Assembly (NCBI GenBank): GCA_003260075.1
Contig: QLIY01000064.1
Span: 159,550-223,549, forward strand
From: Phallusia mammillata
Taxonomy: Eukaryota; Chordata; Ascidiacea; Phlebobranchia; Ascidiidae
Reading direction: 5' to 3'
DNA: 64,000 nt
The position numbers and the translations under genes are program-made. This document shows positions 49,300 to 60,829 of this stretch, one piece after another. Positions within the stretch are counted from its first letter, which is position 1. Every line of letters begins with the position of its first letter. The notes under the pieces are model-generated. The model saw only the letters and a list, made by a program, of their open reading frames with translations, made no database searches and had not been told where the DNA came from.

Positions 49300-52200
49300 T
49301 CACACAGCAGTGGTGTCTCTGGTTGACAAAGTTGCAGATGTAGAAGTCACAGGTTGTTTGATGTTTCTTGTGAAACAAACGCACAACACGTCAAACAGGT
49401 TGGAGTATAGTATGGGATTAAGAGCGCTGTTGATTGGGAGGAGGATTATTGCTGTCACTGCATACATGTCAGGGGGCAGAGTGGAGCCAGTCAGTTGAAG
49501 GACTGCCATGATTGTTAACGGGCCCCAGCACAACACGTTGCTTGCAACCAGTCGAAATATTCTCCGCTGCATTGCTACTGCTCTGGCATCATGGCTTCGA
49601 CTTTTGTCTGCAAGTAAGTGAAAAAATGCAAACAGTGATTTCTTATCTATTAATCATAATTGTTGTTACAAAACCGTGCCAAGTTCACCCAAGCCGTGCT
49701 AGTGTAACTGGGTTGGGTGAATACTAAAAATACGTGAGGTTGTCTTGAAAACCCCCCCCCCTTACAAAACCGTGCCAAGTTCACCCAAGCCGTGCTAGTG
49801 TAACTGGGTACTTGGGTGAATACTAAAAATACGTGAGGTTGTCTTGAAATTTTGTTTTTGTTCCTGATTACCTGTTTTAGGTGTTTTTAGTACTTTGGAA
49901 CTTTTGGTAGCTTTTCTGTATATCATCACATAAGCCACTATGACATAAACAATAGCAATTAAGTTGAACAGAGTCACAAAGGCAGAGAAATGTACAGCAG
50001 GGTCCTGTGGGGTTGCTAGCATGTTTGGAATACAAACACTGTGTTTGCTGTAGTAACCAAACTTTACAAACTTGTGTTGGTTATGGGGGTTGTGAAATTT
50101 TGCTATTTCCTCAATAAAATCCCATCCATCACCTAAACATGAGAATGCTTATTTATATACTTGACATTGAGTCATGTGTGATAATGCTTTATAATTACCA
50201 GTGTCCTGAGATATGTTGTCAGATAATATTGTAAGCCTTTTGACAAAAAGAATCAGCTCTTGTTTTGTCACAATATCAGAAGAATGAAACTTATTTGGAT
50301 ACCAAACTGAATTTGCAAAATAATCACCAAACCTGTTCAAACAAAGATTGGGTTTCAATCTGCACTTCCAGTTGTATAAATTCCAAATATACCTTTCTAA
50401 TCTTGGTGGTAACATAAACAGCAATGAAACAAGCCAGCCACATAAGCAAGCCAACCCAGTCTTTCGTGCTGTCACATGTGAAGTGTTGAAAGGTCGGAAT
50501 ACTGAATACAACCTGAAAGTTTTTTAAGAAAGGATTTAGTTGTTGAATCAGTTTACATTTGTGGTTAAAAACGACAATAAATTACAAGTTACACAATGAT
50601 GTCTTTTACCTTGATGATGTCATAATGACCAAAATGACAACAGATGTTTCTGTGGCAACTGAGCATAGAAATCCCATGTTAATACAAGTATTCCCACTCC
50701 GCCATGTTTTGTCCATTTGGCAATACACCCCGGAAAACTTTGCAGAGTGGAATGCAATGGATGAGAGGTATGTAGCTGTCAGGAGGTCTGCTGCTGCCAG
50801 GTTTAGTATCAACACATGGTTGCTGGCACTTACACCATTCCGCATTCGTTTTGGCATTTCATACAAAAGGTATATTTGTCTTGAAATCACAAAAAGATTG
50901 CCTAAAAAAAAGTTGGACAAAGAATATATGGGTATATTAATTTCTTTAAATATGTTACATTATGCTCTGCAACACTGACCAATCAATGATAACAAAGCCA
51001 TTATCCACACCATGGCCTTAAACATTGGGTGGGCGATCATTTCTGTGGCAGAAGCAAATCTACTTTCCATTTCATTTGACGGACACTCATCACTTTTGTC
51101 ACTGCAGTCGTCAGAACCATCATGCATGACTGATCGCAGCACAAACAGTGGGTCACCATTCTCGCAGTAAAAATACTAAAACAATCACAAGTCAAAATCA
51201 GGAGTGGGTGTGATTTCTACAGAAGCGAACAGATTCAAACCTGTGAACAGTTAAGCTCATCACGTTTGTCCAAACAATTGATTTTTCCATCACACAACTC
51301 TCGTGTATCAATGCTGATGATGTCATCACCTGTGACAATGAACTGTTTGTGGCAGCCACAGAATAACATTTCTGTGTCGTACCTGCAATACACTCATAGC
51401 GATGCGGACAAAACTTTTCGTCCTCCCCTCCGATACAGTTCTTTGTTCCATCACAAACCTGCCCTCCCAACAAACCACTTCCAACCAACGAATTTTCACG
51501 CAAACCTGAAAGTTTGAAAATAATATTGTGGTTTATTTGGATGAGAACACAGAAAATATTTAGTTAAAACCTGAGGAACAGTTGAATCTCTTTTCTCCTC
51601 TTGCAGCTCCAAAGTCAGTGAATAAATATTGGCAATATTCCAATGCATGTGGGCATGGTTGGTTGTTATCACACTCATCAGAAAAATCTGAGCACTCTGG
51701 TCTACAAAACAAGTTTAAATACAATGCAAGTGTAGTTTTGTTGATTCGACTAAATCATAGTCACCAAAAATCTGTGTTGTCGAACTTATTAGTGTTGGTA
51801 AAAATTCTCCTCTCTGTCACCTGAGGTCGCACTTTGCTGCAGTTTGGGGTCTTAGGGGGTGCGCAGTCCCCCCTTTTGGACATTGCATGATTATGTCATC
51901 TTGACGTTGCTTAGCGACGCAGTGCTTTTCATCCACGTGACCTGATGTTACGTCACAATCCTCGTTTCCGTTGCAAACTCGAGAAAATTCGAAATCTTTA
52001 GGGGGGAGCCCGCACCTAATAGACTCTGGGTTGGAAAATACAAATTGAAACAAGTGAAAAAACTTGCTAGAATGCAGATTTTACTTCTTGTGCAGTTGGT
52101 TGTGTCGTCATACGGGTTGCATATTGCGTCACAAATATCCAGTGTTTTTCCTTTCGCACACAAACATTCATCGGAAAGATCGGGACAGTCTATGACGTCA

Positions 52201-54595
52201 TCGCATACTTGTTTGTCTGAAATCGTCATAGAGTTGTCGATGCAGCGGAAACATCTGTTAAAGATTAAAATAACTTCTTGCTCGTGACGTACAAATTGAC
52301 TTATGACGTGACAATACCTCCGTCTTCCATCGCGCTCACAAACATCGAGTTGTTGTTTGCAGTCGATGACGTCATCGTATAGCATGGATTGTGGCAGAAT
52401 GCAGGGGTGAGGGTTGGATGAAGCGTTCACCAGACATTTGAATCCGAACCCGATTGACCTTTCATCACTGTCATCGTCACAATCAGATTTTCCGTCGCAA
52501 AAATTGTGACGTAACAGACACTGGACGTGCGGTTTATCTGCGTAATAATAGCAGCATTCAATAATAGTTGCATAGAAACATAATGTCTTTTTTTACTTGC
52601 GCCAAAAATGTTTAAATTCGATCTGTCAATAATTCCCCATGAAAGAATGCCAGTTGTTACGTCGTGGTGTTTGACGTCATCATTACATCGGACTGAATCG
52701 TCACATCCACATTCGTCACTTCCGTCAGCGCAATCGGGTTTTCCGTTGCACCGTTTCCATGCCAACACACAGGTCAACACGTCATGATTGATGACGTCAT
52801 ATTGCAAAGTTTTTGCATCATCACAAACGAATATTGTTCCACAACCGACTTCGTCAGTGCAGTCCAGAGCATAAACTCTGCAAACAATCGCACTACTGTG
52901 ACGTCATAATTATTTCTACGTCATAGACACCACCTTCTGTCTGTTGTGTTTGTGACGTAACTACCACAATCGAGTTTTCCGTCACATCGATTCTTCTGAT
53001 CCACGCACAATCCGTTTCGAGAACATTCAAACATTACGTCACTAAGGGTATTGTTACAACCGCACTCGTCGCTTCCGTCGTGACAATCTTTTATTCCGTC
53101 ACAAATTTGTCTTTGTTGCAGACATCTTGAAAAATATGTTTGTTTCGATCTCAAAACTTTTAATAGTCCAAATTTTAAATTAATTTTTACCTTCCGTTCC
53201 CACACGTGGTTGTTGTTGTGCAGTTGCATTCGTCACTTGCTGTGATGTCATTACAGTCATTGTTGCCATCACAAACCTTCGACATCAATACTCTGTTCCG
53301 ATTTTCAACACATTCGAACCATTCGCATTTGTTTGTTTCGTCATAACCGTCAGCACAATGAGCAATGCCGTCACAGTTGAGTGACGCTGGGACACACTTT
53401 ACTGACGATCTGTAATTTTCAGCGTTGATTGGATGAACTGGATTGGTTAAGGTAAGAACTCGCAGTAGCCAGGTTTGCTAATTTCCGGTAGGTGGCGCAC
53501 GCACATATTTAAAAAACTTGCTTCTTTACGCTAGATTTAGTCCCAAACCCCATCCCCGTTTCACTGTTTTTTTCAAATTACTGCACTCTTTACGCCATCT
53601 ATCGGTATTTAGCAAATCGGTCTACTGTGAGTTCTTACGTTAGTAGCTCCATCGATTTAATCTCACTCACCCCATATGACACGTTGTCGTGCCGTTACAC
53701 CCACACTCATCCGATCCATCCGGACAATCCATTATGTCGTCACACAGATGTGTCAAGCATTCTTTAACGTGGCTACTGCAGTTTTTCTGGAGAAAAAAAC
53801 AAATCTTTATTGTTGGCACATAATAGTGTTTGTTGTTTACCTCATCGCTATTGTCCGAACAATCGTCATGATTGTCGCATAGTGACGTCATAGGGATGCA
53901 AGCGCTGTCGGATTCGTAACCATAGCTACCGATCTGAAATTGAAATTTAGTGGACAATTCACATTGCAGTCATCACCATACCAACCATTGTTACCTCATC
54001 ATGCATGTCGTACCCCCCTAAGTAATCGCCGGTTTTGGTTTCCCCACTCTCGCAGTAGAAATAATCAACCGGACAATCTAAAGGAGAAATGTCGCAACTT
54101 AACTGAAGTGAAAGATTAATAAGTTGAAAAATCTGAACCTGAAGTTTCGTAAAACTCAATACGTGTTTTTCTCGGGTTTATAGAGCTCTTCAGGCAATTT
54201 ATTTTTATTCCGACATATATTTAATGTATTTTATTTGTCGGAATAAAAATATATTGCCAGAAGAGCTCTATAAACCCGATATTATGCCTGACAGCAATAG
54301 CTTACATATGAGTTTTTTTCGAATCAAATTTAGAAACTTAAGGATAACTTATTTAAAGTTTTAATAAACTTAAATCAATGAACATAAGGTTCATTATAGT
54401 CTTCATCCACTACGTAACGAGCTAGGTGATTATAGTTTAAAGTATACAATGTTTTCTCGAATTTAAAAGTTGTTTTTCCTGACTGATAAGATTTTCAAAA
54501 TGCCCCACAACTTTTTTAGTTGTTAGGTTTTTCTCACCTGCAAAAATACTTGAGAACTGAGACAACAAAACTCCGAGCACCAAATTCCTGAACAT
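49300..54595 (-). CDS. GPCR with about 12-15 LDLa modules and LGR/GRL101-like 7TM core, 17 exons
   Basis: Exons in transcript order: 54595-54538, 54077-53995, 53933-53841, 53786-53671, 53409-53191, 53125-52934, 52877-52597, 52537-52318, 52254-52085, 52025-51821, 51701-51571, 51505-51241, 51175-50980, 50901-50610, 50512-50199, 50132-49872, 49607-49300. The start gives signal peptide MFRNLVLGVLLSQFSSIFAG. Repeated LDLa signatures follow, e.g. CDGIKDCHDGSDECGC, CADGSDECGC, CDGKSDCDDDSDE, CDDVIDCPDLSDEC, CSDFSDEC. Helix 1 is ALLSLIGNLFVISRQIYLL; helix 2 LILNLAAADLL; helix 4 GWLVSLLFMLPPRLE; helix 6 LCWGPLTIMAVLQL; helix 7 ends SALNPILYSNLF. The product is about 1,134 residues. No leucine-rich repeats were seen. 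Extracellular loop 2 is unusually long. Exon 51505-51241 has a frame break (see findings). Ligand unknown; the relaxin/glycoprotein-hormone receptor clan is the closest guess. Confidence 0.9.
49752..49761. other. C10 run between direct copies (probable assembly join)
   Basis: Arms about 49662-49751 and 49762-49850, in the GPCR's last intron. Confidence 0.75.
53450..53650. mobile_element. MITE, family G (copy b)
   Basis: TAAGAACTCGCAGTAG at the left and CTGTGAGTTCTTACGTTAGT at the right are inverted. Shares GCTAATTTCCGGTAGGTGGC with other copies. In a GPCR intron. Confidence 0.65.
54173..54280. repeat. Foldback inverted repeat
   Basis: TCGGGTTTATAGAGCTCTTC... at the left is mirrored by GAAGAGCTCTATAAACCCGA at the right, with ATTCCGAC / GTCGGAAT nearer the centre. 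The arms are about 45 bases with few mismatches. It lies in the first GPCR intron and could form a hairpin in RNA. Confidence 0.8.
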
Positions 54596-54855
54596 GTTTG
54601 ACTTAGCACGTTTATTCCAGTTATGTTGGAATATTAACCCGCGTTTATCATCAGTGCGATTGTACTTCCCTCGCTGTTTGTGGAATTGGACGGGAAGTCC
54701 ATAGAAATGAAGGGAAGCGTTCGCGGGAAGTTGGCGAAGGTCAAAAATAATCAAGAATCAGTAATTCTGGTTCAAACCAGTTTGTATCGCGCTGATCATT
54801 GTTGCTAATTATACGCAAATGAGATAAATCCAAACGCAGCAGGTGTTGTTGCGGT

Positions 54856-55113
54856 AGAGCTACTAACACAGGAACTCACAGCACACTCGGTTTGCTAAAT
54901 ACCGATGGAGGGCGTAAAGAGCGCAGCAAACCCCTAAATTTAACATAAACAACTAGGTTTTTAGGTTGATTTGATTATTATTATGAAACCTCAGATCAAC
55001 CCTAATAGCCCTAACCGTCAACATTTTTCACACAAACTGCGTTTAAATGTTTGAGTGCGCCACCTACCGGAATTTAGAAAACCTGCGTGCAGTGAGTTCC
55101 TATGTTAGTAGTT
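54856..55113. mobile_element. MITE, family G (copy c)
   Basis: GAGCTACTAACACAGGAACT at the left matches, in inverse, AGTTCCTATGTTAGTAG at the right. CTAAATACCGATGGAGGGCG is shared with copy a. Just upstream of the GPCR start. Confidence 0.7.
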
Positions 55114-58084
55114 TTATCTGCTGTTGTGGGATCTATAGTTTTCCGCAGGATGTCGCTGGTGAGCATTGTAACTAGACATTCTCTTTCACTTTATTTAATA
55201 GCACCAACATCGAATTGGGTTTGGCGCGAATGTTCGATGTTTATTGCAACATCAATTCCGTCGTGTTTGAAAAGTTGTTGAAAACCCAACAGGAAACCCG
55301 GTTATTGCTTCGCTAGCAAGGGCAATGAACCCGAATTGATGTAACAATGCATTTGTGAGGTAGCAGTTAAACCATTATGATGCAAATGCGATTGGAATAA
55401 TACACTCTGAAACATTTGCGATAAATGCTGTAGCAGTTAAGTGCCGCCGATTGTAAGTTAACTGGCGTCATTTGCAAATAGCAGGTCGGTCATACGAGCC
55501 CGGTGTCCCAGCCAGTGGTGTTTATTCACCAGTTCGAGCAATTTATATGCGGTTGTGTTTCAGGAAACCAAATTGCCACTTCACTAAAAGTGGGCGTGTC
55601 CCGTTATCAAATGGGCGTGGCAGGTACTTGGCAATTACGCTCAATCAACGTTTACTGCTCTCGTATTGACCTTACTACGTCGCATGAGCGCTGTGTAAAT
55701 ATCAGAAGCTGCAGGGGTAATGTGTACGACATGCTTAGTGTTTGCGCTTTAACTTTATGCCCGTGTTAGCAGGTGCGGTTTACACATGTTAAGCATGCCA
55801 ACACTAAGCTGGTGAAATCGACCGAATATTTGGGTCGGTGCCAGTTTGAAATAACAAGTAACGGGCAATCATTAGTGAAAGCTGCAAGTTATCATGATTT
55901 GGACAAGATTAATTGTGTGGGCGGAACAGATAAGAGCCCGCTGTCATTTGTTATCACATTAAGTTGTTCAACATCAAGCCCCAGATGAGTCTGCCTAATA
56001 TGCGGTGGATCCCCGTTACTAGTACTCCTCAAATATTGACCCTTTGTTTGATCAAAGTTCAATCCCAATCGGTTTCCGCCCAAATCCCAGACGCTGTGAT
56101 GTCACAATAGCGGTCACGTGATGTTGAACAAAACGGTATTCGAAGTTGTGTTGTATAATTTATCCAGCCGGGATGGAAGTTGGTGTTTTGCTAACAGAGC
56201 TCGGTTTATGATTGAATCAGTTGCTTGAGTGTTGCCAGTTTGGGTTGTTAGCATAATTGCTGCAACCGGTTTTGTTGCAAACCACAAAAAAAATTGTTTG
56301 CGCCCCAAACATGGCGAAACCCGCGTATACTTCGGTGCCACCCACTGTACCCCACTCCTACCCCCCATAAATATCCACTTTTACCCCCAAACCCACCCAC
56401 TGCACCCCCTAATCACCTCACAGCCACCCATACCTGCTGCGAAAAACTTGAAATTCCTCTCTCCACCGCCCATCAATCATTGTTGTGTGATGTCACAGTG
56501 GGACAGGGGGAGGGTAACAATGGAAGTAGAAGATGGTGATTGTTAGCAGCTGTTTTCCCACAACCAACTTGACCATTTCACACGCGCCATCCCGATACCC
56601 GATACGCTTCAGTGGACACGCGTCTTGACAGTGACTTCCTGATCGATGAAAAATCTCGTGTGAAATTTACCACAAACTTCTCAAGTTTACCACAAATTGC
56701 CGACTACACCTTTACATGGCTATCTACATTTTTCACTTTCAGAGCTCTTGGTCACAGAAAAACTGATATCAGAAATTCCCTGAGAAAAATTTCTGATAAT
56801 GCTTCAGTTTTACGTTGATCTGTTCCATTATATTTTTGAATGCATCCATTTTTCCGTTTCTAACGTCATCGAAAAAAATACCCCAAAACAAACTTGGTAA
56901 AATCTAATTCCATTCTAACTGTGGAAGTTTTTTACTTTTGAACTCTCGGTCACAGAAAGAACTAAATCCAGAAATGTCCCAAAACAAATTTTTAAAAATG
57001 GAAAAAAAACTCGTGCTCTGGGAGTTTGATTGTGTGCGCCGATCCGTGACAGGCAAAACATCCGGGACACTTGATAGTTTGTGAAAGTCGACACCCGGTT
57101 TTTCGGGGTCCCTAGGGTGCAGAGTAGGGGCTGTGAAATGTGACCCCGGCATAAATCAACCCCTTCGACAAACGTTTGCTGCCCCCAACTTGACCTTGGC
57201 TGACAGCCACAAATTTGCACAACATTCCTGCTTCTGTCATCGGACAGAGTGACGTCATGCCGTGTTTTTCCTCATTTGATTTTTATCGCTCGAACTTACA
57301 CCTGCTGTTCTCGCTATTTTCGCATTCGCATCAGATGTTATCAACTGTCAAAAGCATATCAAGTTACACAGATCACCAATTTTCCTGCTTTTAAACCCAG
57401 CGCATTGAAATACCGAAGAAGGTCGATAACCTTGCAATTAGCAAACACATAATTTGTTTCGAAAATATTCAGTCTAGCATAAATTCTAATGTTCGAAATT
57501 TCTATTGTTGAGTTGACAAAACCGGTACTGGACACACACGACGAAATACACACACCCCGGGACAATTTGAGCATTGTGACGTAAAAAATATCAGCTTCGA
57601 AGCTTAGATCCAAAAGCTCTCAATTCCCAAAATGATCTCTATGATGTCATAATCGTTTTGTGATATCACGTTTCGTTCGATGAAAAGAACAGCTATGACT
57701 GGAGGAATGCCATTATGACGTCACAGTTTCTACTGTCTATCTTGGAACAAATTGTTTGTGATAACCTTTGTTGACCTCATAAAGCTTTCTCTTTCGTAAC
57801 TTTCCCAAAGCACAAGATAACAGACAAACGCGCAGTGTGAACAAACAAACAGTTGGAACAATTTGGTTGTTCTAAAGGACTTGTTTGTTGGCTTTCGTTT
57901 TTATAGCTACGGGAAATGTGTTTGTTAACTTCACCCAGTTTGGTCTCTACACAACTTATTCAAATAGAAAAGCTTTCAAAGGTTTTATTTTTGTTTTGAG
58001 TGAAATATTTGAGATAGAATTTGCCGACGGGCCTCGTGGTTCCGCCTCGATGCACACGCTAATGTATGTTTGTTTTGCTGACAG

Positions 58085-58161
58085 CAGAGGTTAACTTGGA
58101 TGAGAGGAAACGTTATTTACCGACACATGAACTGGATCAAGTTATGTTGGATGCTATCAGA
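58085..58161 (+). CDS. Candidate orphan internal exon
   Basis: Between an acceptor (CTGACAGCAG) and a donor (GAG|GTATTTT) the sequence reads VNLDERKRYLPTHELDQVML then DAIR, with no stop and protein-like composition. No partner exon was found, so it could equally be chance or a transposon relic. Confidence 0.25.
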
Positions 58162-59702
58162 GGTATTTTCTGGATCATGTTGCCCACGGTAACTTCATAC
58201 ACTTTAGTTGTGGGTCATATTCACCTTATATAATGCGCTTGTTGGAGTCGCATTTTCACTGATGCAGATTTGCAACTGAAATACCGATCTTTATTGATAG
58301 GTTGGGAACTTGTAAATATTCGACTTCTGTGTACAAAACAATTGTTCATACGCGTTTGCCAAAAACACGATGAGGAGGCTAAAGATAGTTTTTGACAAAT
58401 CGCCAAGTTCGAAACCTTCTCTGTGGCAACAGTTGGGTCTGTTCTGTCTTCTGTGCAATCACGTTTACGTATTTGCCCAGAATCTATTCGCATGGAGTGG
58501 TGATGTATTAATATTTCGGGCTACATAGATTACGGTTGTGGTGTGTGATGAAGTTTCTGTCAAATCAACATTTCATTTTATTGCCACCCACTGTATTCTC
58601 CCTGTGAGATTGTAATCCGGTTTTTCGAGTTGTCACGAATATCGTGATACATCAGCTGAATCCGATTATTTGTTCCACGCCGGTGTTCAAGAAATAAATC
58701 AGCGACAGAAATTTCAGATCGGTATAAAACTACGCGCAGCAGTTCGTGTGTTTCCCGCCTTCTGTCTGGAAATCTTTGCATCACGTTTTTATCCCGACTC
58801 CCAACTTTATCGGGAGGAAACTTCAATGCGACGTTGCAACTGTGCACGATGGGAAAAGGTCAACCGACCAATAGCAAACGGACACGTCTGGGTCTCTGTT
58901 CCAGACTTTATTTAGTGTTCAACCATTGTTGTGTCATCAAACACAGGTTGTCACGTGATAAACGCCCCGCCATGTCGTACTCACTAGAGCATGGCGAGGT
59001 AATCATATTTGCGAAAAGCATTCTTGAAATTTTCCTGTCAATCAAGAAGTTAAACTGTGTTTATTTCGTGGAGCTTGGCTCAGAGTTGACCAAAATTTCC
59101 ATTCATGGCAACATCGGCACCTCTGCTGGTTACGTTAAATATCCACTGCTACTTTAACACATGCTTTGCACGACCGCAAGTAGATGATTTATGACGTGGT
59201 TTGGCGGAATCCAGAAGATACAATCTCTATATTCTCACCCGATCTTATTGATTAAGGAAACAGCACGAAACATTTTCGCCTTAGTGGCTTGAATAACTTC
59301 TCATGTTGTATTTGTTGCCAGGGAATAATTGGACCGCACTTCCACCATGTTGTGTTCATTGTGTAAAGTTTATTTTGACTCCTTACTTGGAAATCTTTAA
59401 CGAAGCGACGTTTCGCTTCGCTATTCACGATGCATAATCCACTTGCATTGTTACACAATAATGGTGAAAATTCTCAGCGTTTTGTGTTGTCGTCGATGAA
59501 ACACGGTTGTTATGGCAACAAACACAACCACAAGAAAATCACAAGTTTGGCCGGATGCTGGAGTCTTATCAGCTTTGTCCATCGCCCGTTGCCATGTAAC
59601 AAGCAATATCCTGTACAGGTTGCCAACCAGCAGTAACCCGGATGTACCGGAAGTGTAGAATTTCTACAAACTATGAAGAAAAGGTATTGACTTGCGGCTC
59701 CG

Positions 59703-59780
<78 letters not shown>
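59703..59780. other. C78 run (probable assembly artefact)
   Basis: Similar length to the runs at 15631 and 17228. No clear duplicated arms here. Polyproline translations across it are meaningless. Confidence 0.7.
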
Positions 59781-59984
59781 TTACCGGATCCCGGGTCAAA
59801 AGGTCACCACACAGGTGGTATTGCCGGGCGCGTCAGCGGTAAATCACCTGCTTCAAACCCACAACTCCGCAATTTATATCCGAACCGAGTAATTGACCGG
59901 AAAATCACATAAATCCCATCTCGAAACTGTGTGCGGTGGAGCGTATCAACTTCATCCAATCGACACGTGGTCATGTGACATATC

Positions 59985-60222
59985 GAGGCGGTCACGTGAT
60001 CACTCTAACGTAGTCACGTGACCGGTACGTGATCTGGCCCGGGAAGTTGTGCTTGAACTTGTGGACTCTCAATTATTTCCTATTTCCTAAGCCGGGACGT
60101 CTGGNGTGGTCACGTGATCACTCTAACGTAGTCACGTGACCGGTACGTGATCTGGCCCGGGAAGTTGTGCTTGAACTTGTGGACTCTCAATTATTTCCTA
60201 TTTCCTAAGCCGGGACGTCTGG
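59985..60222. repeat. Direct duplication around N at 60105 (probable assembly join)
   Basis: GTGGTCACGTGATCACTCTA and the following roughly 110 bases occur on both sides of the N (about 59990-60104 and 60106-60222) without clear difference. Confidence 0.8.
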
Positions 60223-60487
60223 AGGATAGTGACGTCACAATGTGATTTGTCTGGACATCTATGATAACACAATGTCGTCGCGTCGCAACTGTTTCCGGCG
60301 TTTTCATGAACGTTTCGAAAACTTCAAATGCTTCTAAAGAGCTCCAAAACACAGTTGAAAACAATTTTTCCCTCCATCAAATTGCGGCCAAAAATCCTTT
60401 GAACAAAAGTTTGTTACGTTTATTACGTCACAGTGGCGCTTGCAGCGAGAATGGGTGTGATCGGAAACCGACGTTTCTGTCATCCGA

Positions 60488-60821
60488 CTAGTTATGGTCC
60501 ATGAGGTTGCAGTAGTTTAACGGCACGTCCATATTTGGTTTTACTGCATCGGGTCCGATCTCCGGTATAATATTGCCCGTGTATGTCGGAAATTTACACG
60601 CAAACTTGTGGATTGTTTCGCAGACGTGAAGTTTATCCGAACCTGTGATTAGAGAAAATTAAATTTGTATTTTAATAAAACTTTTACATTTAATTGCTGC
60701 TGCCGTCCTTAGTGGTTTGAGTTTGCAAGATGTTTTCGTGAAACTCCAAACTTTGGTCACTTGCCACCCAAGCGCACGAACCACCAACATGCGCGCAGTA
60801 ACATTCAGTGGGATGCGAAAA
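60488..60821 (-). CDS. Candidate 3'-terminal exons of a cysteine-rich, possibly secreted protein
   Basis: Exon 60821-60761 reads FSHPTECYCAHVGGSCAWVA. A donor GTGACC joins in phase to exon 60642-60488, reading SDKLHVCETIHKFACKFPTY then TGNIIPEIGPDAV and ending NYCNLMDHN with TAG at 60488-60490. The cysteine density and splice phase argue for a real gene on the minus strand whose 5' exons lie further right or outside the window. The CET...FAC spacing faintly recalls the end of C-type lectin domains, but this is not secure. Confidence 0.35.
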
Positions 60822-60829
60822 CTGGAAGA

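Larger units (their letters stand above)
55120..60480. other. Long non-coding stretch, no gene recognised
   Basis: Over 5 kb without a conserved protein. Contents: a C78 run (59703-59780), a duplicated block around an N (60105), clustered CACGTGA motifs near 59960-60160, and one candidate orphan exon at 58085-58161. Confidence 0.5.

Noticed and set aside
52045..52430. Overlapping plus-strand frames within the GPCR region
   Set aside because: They are antisense shadows of LDLa exons and carry no protein features of their own.
56290..56470. Proline- and histidine-rich frame
   Set aside because: Comes from a CACCC-rich low-complexity stretch present in more than one frame, with no splice context.
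59642..59892. Polyproline reading frames
   Set aside because: Produced entirely by the 78-C run, with no coding support on either side.
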